Positions 7,650-16,804 are shown, numbered from the stretch's first letter. The stretch is 64,000 nt of DNA from Bacteroidales bacterium (GCA_017477245.1 JAFUWY010000014.1:30163-94162); one strand, 5' to 3'. The notes: generated by a model from the sequence alone, not told the origin. Program-made: numbers and translations.

Positions 7650-9386
7650 CTATTCCCCAGGGTCTGCGAGGTACGGCTGCAGGTACTCGTAGAGGTGGTC
7701 CAGCCAGTTGTAACTGCCCGTACCGGGCGAAGCTTCGCGCTGGAAGCAGTGCGTGCGCTTCGCGAGGGTATGGAGCTCGCTCTGGATGCCCATCGCGCGC
7801 ATCTTCTCCCAGGTCTTGACGGAGAGCATCGAGGAGATGCTGTCGGCGTCGCCGTGCATGAAGAGCATCGGGCAGGTGTCGGGATCGAAGGTGAACTCTG
7901 GAGCCAGGTAGTCGGTGTCTTCGTTGCCGCCGTGGGCATTGCCGCCGTTGAGGCCGTCGGTCAGGCCGTAGGCCGGATAGATGCCGATGCCCCACTGCAG
8001 GTTGCAGGGCACGCGGTCGATCGCATCGATCGCGAGGTAGGAGCGGTGGCGCGAGGAGGTGACGCCCATCAGGGTGAGGTGGCCGCCGGCGGAAGAGCCC
8101 ATCAGGCCGATCCGGTTGGGATCGAGCCCGTGCGAGGCGGCCTCGCTGCGCACGATGCGGATGGTGCGCTGCAGGTCCTCCCAGGCCGTCGTGTGCTTGG
8201 CGAGGCCCTCCGGGCGCGGTGTACGGTACTTGAGCGTCACGACGGCGACGCCGCGGGCGTTGAGGTAGCGGCGGGCGGCGCCGACCTCGAAGCCGTTCTC
8301 GTCCGTGGCCTTATAGGATCCGCCCGAGACGATGATCTGGATGGCGTGACTCTTCAGCTCCGCTGGGATGGACCATTCCAGGAAAGGCTTGCACTGGGCC
8401 TCGCGGTAGTCCGGCATCTTGCCCTCCGGCCAGACATCCTCGCGGATCTTCGTGACGCCGGGGACTTCCTCCGGGAAGCGGCTCATCAGCGGGACCTGCG
8501 GCTCCAGCGGGCCGAGGAACTCCATCTGGCGCAGGAACTCGATCGCGCGGTCCAGGCCGTAGGCGCCGTGGCCCCGGTTGGGGTAGAGGTGCAGCTCGGC
8601 GGGGATGCCCATGCGGCGCAACTGCCTGTAGATCTGCGTGGAACCGTTGGGGGAGTAGGGGTCCGCCCCGCCGTGGTGCAGGCTCATCGGGCAGGTCTTT
8701 TCGTCGAACTTGAAGATCTTGCTCAGCCCCACGTCGGCGCCGTAGCCCTCGCGGGCGGCGGGGATGCCGAGCTCGTCGGCGTCCGTGGTGACGTACGCCG
8801 GGGCGTTGGCGATGGCGAAGTTGATGTGGCAGGGGATGTCGTCCAATTTATCCACCCGCGCGTAGGCCGGGGTCAGGGAACTGGTGGCGAGCAGCACGGC
8901 GAGGTGCGAGCCGGCGGACATGCCGATCACGCCGATCTTCTCGGGGTCGAAGCCGCGCTTCTTTGCCTCGCTGCGCACCAGGCGCACGGCGCGCTGGCCG
9001 TCCTCCCAGGCGGTCTGCCAGTAAGGAAGACCCTCCGGGCGGGGGGTGCGGTAGACGAGGTTGACGCACTGGATGCCGACGGCGGTCAGCTCCTTGTGCC
9101 AGCGGTCGATGTGGCCCACGTCCACGGTGCCGTTGTAGGCACCGCCGGAGATCAGGATCATGCAGGTGCCGTTACGCACGGAGGCGTCGGGCGTCTCATA
9201 CCACTCGAGGTAGGGGGTCCGGTAGTTGTCGGGGTTGAAGCCCGGCGTGCGGATCTCGTTGGTCATCGCGGCGATCTGCCGCTCCTGGACATCGGGCATC
9301 TTGCCCTTGGGCCAGACGGGCTCGCGCTCGTAGGCCGAGAGCTGGAGCGCGGAAAATACAAGAAGGAGTCCGAGTAACTTTCTCAT
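7650..9386 (-). CDS. Secreted esterase with two tandem alpha/beta-hydrolase domains
   Basis: 578 residues with signal peptide 1-18 (ends LSAYE). Two homologous alpha/beta-hydrolase domains follow, each introduced by VWP(K/E)GKMPD. Domain 1 (about 20-300) has nucleophile S157 in GMSAGS, D242 and H273. Domain 2 (about 315-578) has S432 in GSSAGG, D515 and H546. Both triads therefore look intact. The domains resemble BD-FAE / acetyl-xylan-esterase-like enzymes, so deacylation of plant polysaccharide is likely; the exact ester is unknown. It sits next to GH3 and SGNH genes that fit such a role. A minus-strand TATATTTG box lies about 23 nt upstream of the ATG. Confidence 0.9.
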   Translation of the reverse strand: MRKLLGLLLVFSALQLSAYEREPVWPKGKMPDVQERQIAAMTNEIRTPGFNPDNYRTPYLEWYETPDASVRNGTCMILISGGAYNGTVDVGHIDRWHKELTAVGIQCVNLVYRTPRPEGLPYWQTAWEDGQRAVRLVRSEAKKRGFDPEKIGVIGMSAGSHLAVLLATSSLTPAYARVDKLDDIPCHINFAIANAPAYVTTDADELGIPAAREGYGADVGLSKIFKFDEKTCPMSLHHGGADPYSPNGSTQIYRQLRRMGIPAELHLYPNRGHGAYGLDRAIEFLRQMEFLGPLEPQVPLMSRFPEEVPGVTKIREDVWPEGKMPDYREAQCKPFLEWSIPAELKSHAIQIIVSGGSYKATDENGFEVGAARRYLNARGVAVVTLKYRTPRPEGLAKHTTAWEDLQRTIRIVRSEAASHGLDPNRIGLMGSSAGGHLTLMGVTSSRHRSYLAIDAIDRVPCNLQWGIGIYPAYGLTDGLNGGNAHGGNEDTDYLAPEFTFDPDTCPMLFMHGDADSISSMLSVKTWEKMRAMGIQSELHTLAKRTHCFQREASPGTGSYNWLDHLYEYLQPYLADPGE

Positions 9387-9409
9387 GATAGGGGGGGTCT
9401 TTCTCCTAC

Positions 9410-9417
9410 AAATATAA
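9410..9417 (-). promoter_or_regulatory. -7 box of the double-domain esterase gene
   Basis: The minus strand reads TATATTTG about 23 nt before the esterase ATG. The position is good to within a base or two. Confidence 0.5.
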
Positions 9418-9436
9418 GAAATCCCGGGTTTTTGTG

Positions 9437-9468
9437 TTTGGGTTTTGGGGGCATTTTGCCTATATTTG
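9437..9468 (+). promoter_or_regulatory. Full Bacteroidota promoter without an obvious gene
   Basis: TTTG (9437-9440), 20 nt, then TATATTTG (9461-9468) is a consensus promoter. The first ATG (9474) is 5 nt downstream but opens only six codons. The stretch to 9739 has no convincing gene. It contains a second -7-like box (TACCTTTG 9585-9592), a duplicated GATAATTGGTT and a weak hairpin near 9676-9710. It could be a small RNA or the remains of a gene. Confidence 0.5.
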
Positions 9469-9726
9469 GGAATATGAGACCGAATTGCCGGTAAAATGGT
9501 TGGGACAGTGTGATTTGAAACATGAATTGAAGAATTTGCAACGGGACTTGAAGAATTGGAGAAGGGATTTCCGTCCGTCCCCCTTACCTTTGCAACCAGA
9601 AACGTTAACGGATAAGTCTTATCGAAACGATAGATAATTGGTTAAACGGTTAAGATAATTGGTTGATTTGGTTTTGCACCGGGACCCTGTGAAGGATCCC
9701 CGGTTGTGCGTTCTGGAATAATTGCC

Positions 9727-9734
9727 TATCTTTG
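9727..9734 (+). promoter_or_regulatory. -7 box of the SGNH hydrolase gene
   Basis: TATCTTTG is followed after 5 nt by the ATG at 9740, so the transcript would start at or next to the start codon. Confidence 0.6.
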
Positions 9735-9739
9735 ATACG

Positions 9740-10447
9740 ATGAAACGGATCATGTTGCTCTTGCTGCCGCTCCTGCTCCAGGGGATGGCCCTCAGTGCCC
9801 AGGTCGCCGACCGGGCCGGATATCTGTCTGAAATCGTGGCCGAACTCGGCAAGCGCTGGCCGGACAGCCGGACGGTGAACCTCGTGTTCCACGGCCACAG
9901 CGTTCCGGCCGGGTATGCCCGCACCCCGGCCGTCAACACGCTCCAGGCGTACCCCCACCGGGTCCTCTGCGGCCTCAAGGACCGCTTCGGGATGGCGGTG
10001 GTCAACGTGATCACCACGGCCATCGGCGGCGAACAGTCAGAGCAGGGCGCGGCCCGCTTTGAGGCGGAAGTGCTGACGCACCGCCCGGACGTGCTCTTTA
10101 TCGACTATGCGCTCAATGACCGCACGATCGGCCTCGAGCGCAGCGAGAAGGCATGGCGCTCGATGATCGAGGCCGCTCTGGCGAAGGGCGTCAAGGTCAT
10201 CCTGCTGACACCGACCCCCGATCTGAGTGAGGACATCCGCTCCGACCAGGCGCCCCTGCAGGCGTATGCGCAGATGATCCGACGCCTGGCCGCCGAGTAT
10301 CACGTGGGACTGGCCGATTCCTATGCCGTGTTCCGCGCCAAAGCGGAGGCGGGGGAGAAGATGGCCTCATTTATGGCCCAGGTCAACCACCCCGACGCCC
10401 GTGGCCACGCCATCGTTGCGGAGGAGATCCTGCGCTGGTTCTATTGA
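9740..10447 (+). CDS. Secreted SGNH/GDSL-type hydrolase
   Basis: 235 residues with a signal peptide (MKRIMLLLLPLLLQGMALSAQ). SGNH blocks are visible: the nucleophile Ser in FHGHSVPAGY (block I), Asn in DYALND (block III) and the Asp-x-x-His pair in NHPDARGH (block V). Such enzymes deacetylate carbohydrates or act as esterases. ATG 9740 is chosen over an upstream TTG because the latter would read through the -7 box. It is followed after 9 nt by the anSME-like gene, so the two probably form an operon. Confidence 0.88.
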   Translation: MKRIMLLLLPLLLQGMALSAQVADRAGYLSEIVAELGKRWPDSRTVNLVFHGHSVPAGYARTPAVNTLQAYPHRVLCGLKDRFGMAVVNVITTAIGGEQSEQGAARFEAEVLTHRPDVLFIDYALNDRTIGLERSEKAWRSMIEAALAKGVKVILLTPTPDLSEDIRSDQAPLQAYAQMIRRLAAEYHVGLADSYAVFRAKAEAGEKMASFMAQVNHPDARGHAIVAEEILRWFY

Positions 10448-10456
10448 CCCGAGCCG

Positions 10457-11731
10457 ATGCCTGATACATTCAAACAGACACTGACCCTGGGTGATGCGCA
10501 GAAGCTGACCGGGCCGCGGGCGTTCAACATCATGATGAAGCCCGCCGGGTCGCTCTGCAACCTCGACTGTGCCTACTGCTACTACCTCGACAAGGCGGAG
10601 ATCTACGGCGGCCGGGAGCCCCGGATGAGTCTGGAGATGCTGGAGCAGGTGGTGCGGGACTACATCGCGGCCAACGACGTGCCGGAGGTGCAGTTCGTCT
10701 GGCACGGAGGCGAGCCGCTCGTGATGGGCCTGGATTTCTACCGCAAGGCCTTGGAATTCCAGCACAGATACGCCGGCGGCAAGACGGTCCACAACAGCCT
10801 GCAGACCAACGGCACCCTCATCACGCGCGAGTGGGCGCGTTTCTTTAAGGAGAATGACTTCCTGCTGGGGGTCTCGATCGACGGCCCGCAGGACGTCCAT
10901 GACCGGTTCCGCCGCGACAAGGGCGGCGCGCCGACCTTCGAGCGGGTCCTGCGCGGCATCGAGCAGCTCTATGCCGAGGGTGTGCCGTTCAATACGATGT
11001 CCACGGTCAACGCCTGCTGCGAGGGACGCGGCCTGGAGGTCTATCATTTCCTGAAAGGCATCGGCAGCCACTACATGCAGTTCATGCCGGTGGTGGAGCA
11101 CGTGAAATACCCCCTGGTGAACGGGAAGGAGAACCGCAAGGGCCGGCCCTGGATCGTGGATCCGGACACCCCGGGTGCAAGCCTCGCGCGCTGGTCGGTG
11201 AGCGACATCGCCTTCGGGAAGTTCATGTGCGACATCTTCGACGAGTGGGTCCGGCAGGACGTGGGGGCGTACTACGTCAATCTGTTCGATGCGACCCTCG
11301 CCGGCTGGTGCGGCGTGCGCCCCGGCCTGTGCGTCTACGGGGAGACCTGTGGGGACAATGCCAGCCTCGAGCACAACGGCGACCTGTATCCCTGCGACCA
11401 TTTCGTGTATCCGAAGTACCTGCTGGGCAACATCCGCGAACGGAGCATCGCCGACATGATGGAGTCCGACGCCATGGTGCAGTTCGGCATCGCCAAGCGC
11501 ACGGGCCTGCCGCGCAAGTGCCGCGCGTGCGAGTGGCTGCACCTCTGCCACGGCGAGTGCCCGAAGCACCGCTTCAACCGCACGGAGTCCGGCGAGACGG
11601 GGCTGAATGCCCTGTGCGGAGGCTACAGCCTCTTCTTCAAGCATACCGCTCCGTACATGCAGAAGATGCGCGAGCTCCTGGCGCAGGACCTGGCTCCAGC
11701 GCTCGTGATGCCCTGGGCGCGGCAAAAATGA
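10457..11731 (+). CDS. Anaerobic sulfatase-maturating enzyme (radical SAM, SPASM)
   Basis: 424 residues. The radical SAM cluster ligands are C34, C38 and C41 in CNLDCAYC. A SPASM-type cysteine-rich C-terminus contains YPCDHFVYP and CRACEWLHLCHGECPKH. The layout matches anSME enzymes, which oxidise an active-site Cys or Ser of sulfatases to formylglycine. No sulfatase is encoded in this window, so the target lies elsewhere, or the SGNH partner marks a different use. The start at 10457 is 9 nt after the SGNH stop. Confidence 0.92.
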   Translation: MPDTFKQTLTLGDAQKLTGPRAFNIMMKPAGSLCNLDCAYCYYLDKAEIYGGREPRMSLEMLEQVVRDYIAANDVPEVQFVWHGGEPLVMGLDFYRKALEFQHRYAGGKTVHNSLQTNGTLITREWARFFKENDFLLGVSIDGPQDVHDRFRRDKGGAPTFERVLRGIEQLYAEGVPFNTMSTVNACCEGRGLEVYHFLKGIGSHYMQFMPVVEHVKYPLVNGKENRKGRPWIVDPDTPGASLARWSVSDIAFGKFMCDIFDEWVRQDVGAYYVNLFDATLAGWCGVRPGLCVYGETCGDNASLEHNGDLYPCDHFVYPKYLLGNIRERSIADMMESDAMVQFGIAKRTGLPRKCRACEWLHLCHGECPKHRFNRTESGETGLNALCGGYSLFFKHTAPYMQKMRELLAQDLAPALVMPWARQK

Positions 11732-11785
11732 AGATTCTGCACATTATTCAAAAAATAATGCAAAAGGATTGCTGACAGAACGGAA

Positions 11786-11793
11786 TACCTTTG
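11786..11793 (+). promoter_or_regulatory. -7-like box ahead of the decayed GH78-like gene
   Basis: TACCTTTG matches TAnnTTTG, 38 nt before the ATG of the remnant at 11832. No TTTG element is found at 19-20 nt. Confidence 0.35.
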
Positions 11794-11831
11794 TCATAGC
11801 TGGAATTGCGACAAAAAACCACAAATCAGAT

Positions 11832-12052
11832 ATGATGAAGCATACACTCACAATGACCGTGCGCACCCTCGCGATAGCCGGCTTCTCGTCGGCCGGCAAC
11901 TTGACGGCGGTGCGTCGGTCCGTTACCAGCTGAAAGGCGGGACCCTCCAGGCGGAGGTCTCCCTGCCCGCCGGCGTGGAGGGAATCTTCCGCTGGGCCGG
12001 CCGGGAATACCCTCTGCACGGCGGCCGGAACGAGCTGAAAGCCCGCAATTGA
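11832..12052 (+). pseudogene. Probable remnant of an alpha-L-rhamnosidase-like (GH78) gene
   Basis: A start (MMKHTLTMTVRTLAIAGF...) that could be the beginning of a signal peptide runs into a stop at about 11931. A second frame ending at TGA 12050-12052 encodes about 50 residues including VSLPAGVEGIFRWAGREYPL. That pattern resembles the C-terminal beta-sandwich of Bacteroidota GH78 rhamnosidases. The simplest reading is a large internal deletion that joined the two ends out of frame. The rhamnosidase assignment rests on one short segment and is tentative. Confidence 0.4.
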
Positions 12053-12105
12053 ACATCCGGAACAATTTGTGAACGGAAAGTAGATTCCATCCCGCAAGAA
12101 ACGAG

Positions 12106-12113
12106 TATATTTG
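12106..12113 (+). promoter_or_regulatory. -7 box of the GH3 operon
   Basis: TATATTTG, 26 nt before ATG 12140. Confidence 0.6.
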
Positions 12114-12139
12114 CAAAAACACTATAAACCAATTTTTTC

Positions 12140-14464
12140 ATGAAGAGAATATTCTTGATGGCAGCCGCCGGACTGATGACCTTGTCCGCCCTGGCCCAGC
12201 CGCAGCTCAGCAAGGACAACATCGACGAGGTCCTTGCCGCAATGACCCTCCAAGAGAAAGCCACCCTGCTGGTCGGCGGCGCCCGCGCCGCGATCGTCAA
12301 CGGCGTGACCTCCGGCACGGCGCACCAGGTGCCCGGCGCCGCCGGCAACACCCGCCCGATCGAGCGCCTTGGCATCCCCGGCACCGTGCTGGCCGACGGC
12401 CCTGCCGGCCTGCGTATCAGCCCGACCCGCGAAGGGGCGAACCAGACCTTCTACTGCACCGGTTTCCCCGTGGGTACGCTCCTTGCCAGCTCCTGGGACA
12501 CCGCCCTCGTGGAGGAAGTCACCAACGCCATGGGTGAGGAAGTCCACGAATACGGCGTGGACGTGCTGCTCGCCCCGGGCATGAACATCCACCGCAACCC
12601 GCTCTGCGGCCGCAACTTCGAGTATTTCTCCGAGGACCCGCTCCTCTCCGGCAAGATGGCCGCCGCGTACGTGCGCGGTATCCAGAAGAACGACGTGGGC
12701 ACCTCCATCAAGCACTACGCCGTCAACAACCAGGAGACCAACCGCAACGAGAACGACGCCCGCGTCAGCGAGCGCGCCCTGCGCGAGATCTACCTCAAGA
12801 ACTTCGAGATCGCCGTCAAGGAGTCCGCTCCCTGGACCGTGATGTCCTCCTACAACCAGCTCAACGGCGAGTACACCCAGCAGAAGAAGGACCTGCTCAC
12901 CACCATCCTGCGTGACGAGTGGGGCTACAAGGGCATCGTCATGACCGACTGGGGCAACAAGGCCGGCACCGTCAAGTCCGCCTGGTCCGGCAACGACCTC
13001 ATGGAGCCGGGCAACCAGAACGAGATCGACCGCATCGTCGCGGGCGTCCAGGACGGCAGCCTCGACATCAAGGACGTGGACCGCAATGTCCGCCGCATGC
13101 TCGAGTACATCGTCAAGACCCCTTCTTTCAAGAACTACAAGTTCTCCAACAAGCCTGACCTCAAGGCCCACGCCGCCGTGGCGCGCCGCGCCGCCGGCGA
13201 GGCCATGGTCCTCCTGCGCAACGAGGGTGTCCTGCCGCTCAAGGGTGGCCAGAAGATGGCCCTCTACGGCGTCTCCGCCCTCGACTTCGTGGCCGGCGGC
13301 ACCGGTTCCGGCGACGTCAACAAGGCCTATGTCGTCAACATGGAGGAGGCGATGACCGGGGCTGGTTTCACCCTGGACAAGACCCTCTCCGACTACTACA
13401 AGTCCTTCATCGCCTATGACAAGGCTCAGCAGGCCCTCTCCGGCGCCGTCAGCAACTGGTTCAGCCGCCGCAAGCTCGCCGAGATTGCCATCCCCGAGAA
13501 CGCCATCCAGACCGGCGCCCGCAACAATGATGTGGCCGTCATCGTGATCGGCCGCAACGCCGGCGAAGGTGCCGACCGCAGGATGGTCGACGACTTCGAG
13601 CTGACCAACATCGAGCGCGACCTGGTCCGCAATGTCAGCACGGCCTATCATGCAGCCGGCAAGAAGGTGATCGTGGTGCTCAACGTGGGCGGCGTGATCG
13701 AGACCAACTCCTGGAAGAACCTCGTGGACGCCATCCTGCTGCCCTGGTCCCCGGGCCAGGAGGGTGCCAACGCCGTCGCAGACGTGCTGACCGGCAAGGT
13801 CAACCCGTCCGGCAAGCTCCCGATGACCTTCCCGGTCAACTTCATGGACCACCCGTCCTCCGCCAACTTCCCGTTCAACTACGTCCGCCAGCAGAACCAG
13901 GGCTTCGGCCGCGGTCCCCAGCAGCCGGTCAAGGACGTGGACTACACCGAGTACGAGGAAGGCATCTACGTGGGTTACCGCTACTTCAGCACCGCCGGCG
14001 TGCAGGTGTCCTATCCGTTCGGCTATGGCCTGAGCTACACGAGCTTCTCCTACACCAAGCCTTCCGTCAAGGCGACCGCTGACGGCTTCACCGCCACCGT
14101 CACCGTGACCAACACCGGCTCCGTGGCCGGCAAGGAAGTGGTCGAGCTCTACGTGACCGCCCCCGAGGCCGGTCTCGCCAAGCCCGCCTGCGAGCTCAAG
14201 GCCTTCGCCAAGACCCGCGAACTGAAACCGGGCGAGAGCCAGACCCTGACGATGACCGTCCGCAACTACGACATCGCCTCCTTCAACGAGGCGAACTCCG
14301 CCTGGGAGGCTCCCGCCGGCGTGTACGCCGTCCACTTCGCCTCCAACGTCGAGGATGTCCGCGCTTCGGCCGTCTACACCCTCCGGAAGGCCCAGAGCTG
14401 GAAGACGAACAACCTGTTCGAGCTCAATGTCCCGCTGGAGGAGATCACCGTCACGAGAAAATAA
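12140..14464 (+). CDS. Glycoside hydrolase family 3, secreted (first tandem copy)
   Basis: 774 residues with a signal peptide ending at LSALAQ (signal peptidase I type). GH3 N-terminal barrel: the nucleophile is D270 in IVMTDWG, with the conserved LADGPAGLR and IKHYAVNNQE segments. Then come the alpha/beta sandwich (about 340-560) and a fibronectin III-like C-terminal domain (VTNTGSVAGKEVVELYV). This is the layout of bacterial beta-glucosidases and beta-xylosidases; the sugar specificity cannot be read. It is followed after 18 nt by a paralogue, so the two are cotranscribed. Confidence 0.93.
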   Translation: MKRIFLMAAAGLMTLSALAQPQLSKDNIDEVLAAMTLQEKATLLVGGARAAIVNGVTSGTAHQVPGAAGNTRPIERLGIPGTVLADGPAGLRISPTREGANQTFYCTGFPVGTLLASSWDTALVEEVTNAMGEEVHEYGVDVLLAPGMNIHRNPLCGRNFEYFSEDPLLSGKMAAAYVRGIQKNDVGTSIKHYAVNNQETNRNENDARVSERALREIYLKNFEIAVKESAPWTVMSSYNQLNGEYTQQKKDLLTTILRDEWGYKGIVMTDWGNKAGTVKSAWSGNDLMEPGNQNEIDRIVAGVQDGSLDIKDVDRNVRRMLEYIVKTPSFKNYKFSNKPDLKAHAAVARRAAGEAMVLLRNEGVLPLKGGQKMALYGVSALDFVAGGTGSGDVNKAYVVNMEEAMTGAGFTLDKTLSDYYKSFIAYDKAQQALSGAVSNWFSRRKLAEIAIPENAIQTGARNNDVAVIVIGRNAGEGADRRMVDDFELTNIERDLVRNVSTAYHAAGKKVIVVLNVGGVIETNSWKNLVDAILLPWSPGQEGANAVADVLTGKVNPSGKLPMTFPVNFMDHPSSANFPFNYVRQQNQGFGRGPQQPVKDVDYTEYEEGIYVGYRYFSTAGVQVSYPFGYGLSYTSFSYTKPSVKATADGFTATVTVTNTGSVAGKEVVELYVTAPEAGLAKPACELKAFAKTRELKPGESQTLTMTVRNYDIASFNEANSAWEAPAGVYAVHFASNVEDVRASAVYTLRKAQSWKTNNLFELNVPLEEITVTRK

Positions 14465-14482
14465 ACATCACACACTACTACT

Positions 14483-16804
14483 ATGAAGAAAGCTGTTTTG
14501 CTGGCTTCTTCCGCACTGTTGTTCGCCGCCTGCCAGGGCGGCGAACCTCAGTTGGGGAAGGCCTCCGTGGACAAGGTCCTCGGAGCCATGACGCTTGAAG
14601 AGAAAGTCCATTTCGTGATCGGCACCGGCATGGCCGGCGCTTCCGGAGACAATGCCGTCATCGGCGCCACCAAGCGGATCGTGCCCGGCGCCGCCGGCAC
14701 CACGTATCCGATCGAGCGCCTGGGCATCCCGTCCATCGTGCTGGCCGACGGCCCTGCCGGCCTGCGCATCGACCCGACCCGCGAGGGGGATGACGCCACG
14801 TATTATTGCACCCATTTCCCGATCGGGACCCTGCTCGCCTCCACCTGGAACCAGGAACTTGTCGAGGAGGTCGGAACGGCGATGGGGGAGGAAGTCCACG
14901 AGTATGGCGCCGACGTCTACCTGGCCCCGGCCCTCAACATCCACCGCAACCCGCTGAACGGACGCAACTTCGAGTATTATTCCGAGGATCCGGTCGTGGC
15001 CGGTAAGACGGCTGCCGCCTATGTCCGCGGCGTCCAGAAGAACGACGTGGGCACGTCCATCAAGCATTTCGCCTACAACAACCAGGAGACCAACCGCACG
15101 GCCAACGATGCCGTGATCAGCCGCCGTGCCCAGCGTGAGATCTACCTCAAGGGATTCGAGATCACGGTCAAGGAAGCCCAGCCCTGGACGGTCATGTCCT
15201 CCTACAACAAGATCAACGGCACCTACACCTCCCAGAGCCGGGACCTGCAGACCACCATCCTGCGTGACGAGTGGGGCTTCGAGGGCCTGGTGATGACCGA
15301 CTGGTTCGGTGGTGACGACGGTGCTGCACAGATCGCGGCCGGCAACGACATGCTCCAGCCGGGCACGGACAAGCAGTACGAGCAGATCATGGCGGCCCTG
15401 AGGGACGGCTCGCTCAGCGAGGCTGAGCTGGACGTCTGCGTGCGCCGCTGCCTGGAGCTCGTACTCCGCAGCCCCAAGATGAAGGGCTATGCCTACAGCA
15501 ACAAGCCCGACCTCGAGGCCCACGCCGCCGTGACGCGCCAGAGCGCGCTAGAAGGCATGGTCCTGCTCGAGAACAAGGGCGTGCTGCCGCTGCAGGGCAC
15601 CGGCAAGGTGGCCCTCTTCGGATGCACCTCGTACGACTTCATTCCGGGCGGCACCGGCTCCGGCAACGTCAACCGGGCCTACACCGTGTCGCTGCTCGAC
15701 GGTCTCAAGAACGCCGGCTTCACCGTGGACGAGTCCTACAAGGGTCTGTACCTGCGGCACATCGCCGACGAAGCGGCTGCTTTCAAGGCTTCCATGCCGG
15801 ACGACCAGAACGCCGCCTTCTATCCGGTCCCGCGTCCGTCCGAAATGCTGATCCCTGCACCCGAGCTGGCAGTCTCCGCCCGGGCCAACGATCTGGCGAT
15901 CATTACTTTCGGCCGCAATTCCGGCGAGTTCTTCGACCGCACCAGCGCCGACTTCGCCCTTTCCGTCAAGGAGCGCAAGCTCCTGCAGGACGTGACCGCC
16001 GCCTTCCATCGCCAGGGCAAGAAGGTCATCGTCGTGCTCAACATCGGCGGCGTGATCGAGACGGCTTCCTGGAAGAACATCCCCGACGCCATCCTGCTGG
16101 CCTGGCAGGCCGGGCAGGAGGGTGGCAACTCCGTGACCGACATCCTCACCGGCCGCAAGAGCCCGTCGGGCCGCCTGCCGATGACCTTCCCGGTGAATCT
16201 GATGGACGCCGGCTCTTCCGCCAACTTCCCGATCGATGCCGACACGGGCGTGTACTTCATCAACCGCCGCGAGGACATCGGCCAGAAGGACGTGGACCGC
16301 ACGGTCTACGCCGAGGACATCCACGTGGGCTACCGCTGGTTCGACAAGAAGGGCATGAACGTCTCCTATCCCTTCGGCTACGGCCTGAGCTATACGAGTT
16401 TCCAGTATGCCAATGCAGCCGTGAAGCCCGCCGGTGACGGATTCGACGCCACCGTCGAGGTGACCAACACGGGCGCCGTCGCCGGCAAGGAAGTCGTCCA
16501 GCTCTACGTGTCCGCCCCTGCGGGCGGCCTGGACAAGCCGGTGCGCGAACTCAAGGCCTACGCCAAGACCCGCGAGCTGAAGCCGGGCGAGACCCAGACC
16601 CTGACCCTGCACGTGGATGCCTACGGCCTGGCTTCCTTCAACGAAGCCACCTCCGCCTGGGAGGCCGCTGCCGGCGACTACGCCGTCGCCTTCGGCGCCA
16701 GCAGCCGCGACCTGCGCGCCACGGTACCCTTCACCCTCGCCGAAGCCAAGTCCTGGCCGGTGCACGACGTGCTCGCCCCGAAGCAGGCCATCCCTGCGCT
16801 CTAA
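14483..16804 (+). CDS. Glycoside hydrolase family 3 lipoprotein (second tandem copy)
   Basis: 773 residues and closely similar in layout to the preceding gene, but with a lipoprotein signal (lipobox FAAC, C17). The nucleophile is D273 in LVMTDWFGG; the alpha/beta sandwich and FnIII-like domain are present. The pair therefore has one soluble periplasmic form and one membrane-anchored form, suggesting division of labour on related oligosaccharides after a local duplication. A perfect 44-bp palindrome follows the stop by 22 nt and probably ends the transcript. Confidence 0.93.
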   Translation: MKKAVLLASSALLFAACQGGEPQLGKASVDKVLGAMTLEEKVHFVIGTGMAGASGDNAVIGATKRIVPGAAGTTYPIERLGIPSIVLADGPAGLRIDPTREGDDATYYCTHFPIGTLLASTWNQELVEEVGTAMGEEVHEYGADVYLAPALNIHRNPLNGRNFEYYSEDPVVAGKTAAAYVRGVQKNDVGTSIKHFAYNNQETNRTANDAVISRRAQREIYLKGFEITVKEAQPWTVMSSYNKINGTYTSQSRDLQTTILRDEWGFEGLVMTDWFGGDDGAAQIAAGNDMLQPGTDKQYEQIMAALRDGSLSEAELDVCVRRCLELVLRSPKMKGYAYSNKPDLEAHAAVTRQSALEGMVLLENKGVLPLQGTGKVALFGCTSYDFIPGGTGSGNVNRAYTVSLLDGLKNAGFTVDESYKGLYLRHIADEAAAFKASMPDDQNAAFYPVPRPSEMLIPAPELAVSARANDLAIITFGRNSGEFFDRTSADFALSVKERKLLQDVTAAFHRQGKKVIVVLNIGGVIETASWKNIPDAILLAWQAGQEGGNSVTDILTGRKSPSGRLPMTFPVNLMDAGSSANFPIDADTGVYFINRREDIGQKDVDRTVYAEDIHVGYRWFDKKGMNVSYPFGYGLSYTSFQYANAAVKPAGDGFDATVEVTNTGAVAGKEVVQLYVSAPAGGLDKPVRELKAYAKTRELKPGETQTLTLHVDAYGLASFNEATSAWEAAAGDYAVAFGASSRDLRATVPFTLAEAKSWPVHDVLAPKQAIPAL

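Noticed and set aside
9434-9637. A 67-codon frame in the gap after the esterase gene
   Set aside because: Its start lies inside the promoter elements, and the sequence has no recognisable domain.
12122-14335. A 737-codon open frame antisense to the first GH3 gene
   Set aside because: Composition is biased to V, G, H, D and L, and there is no signal or family mark; the opposite strand encodes a clear GH3 enzyme.
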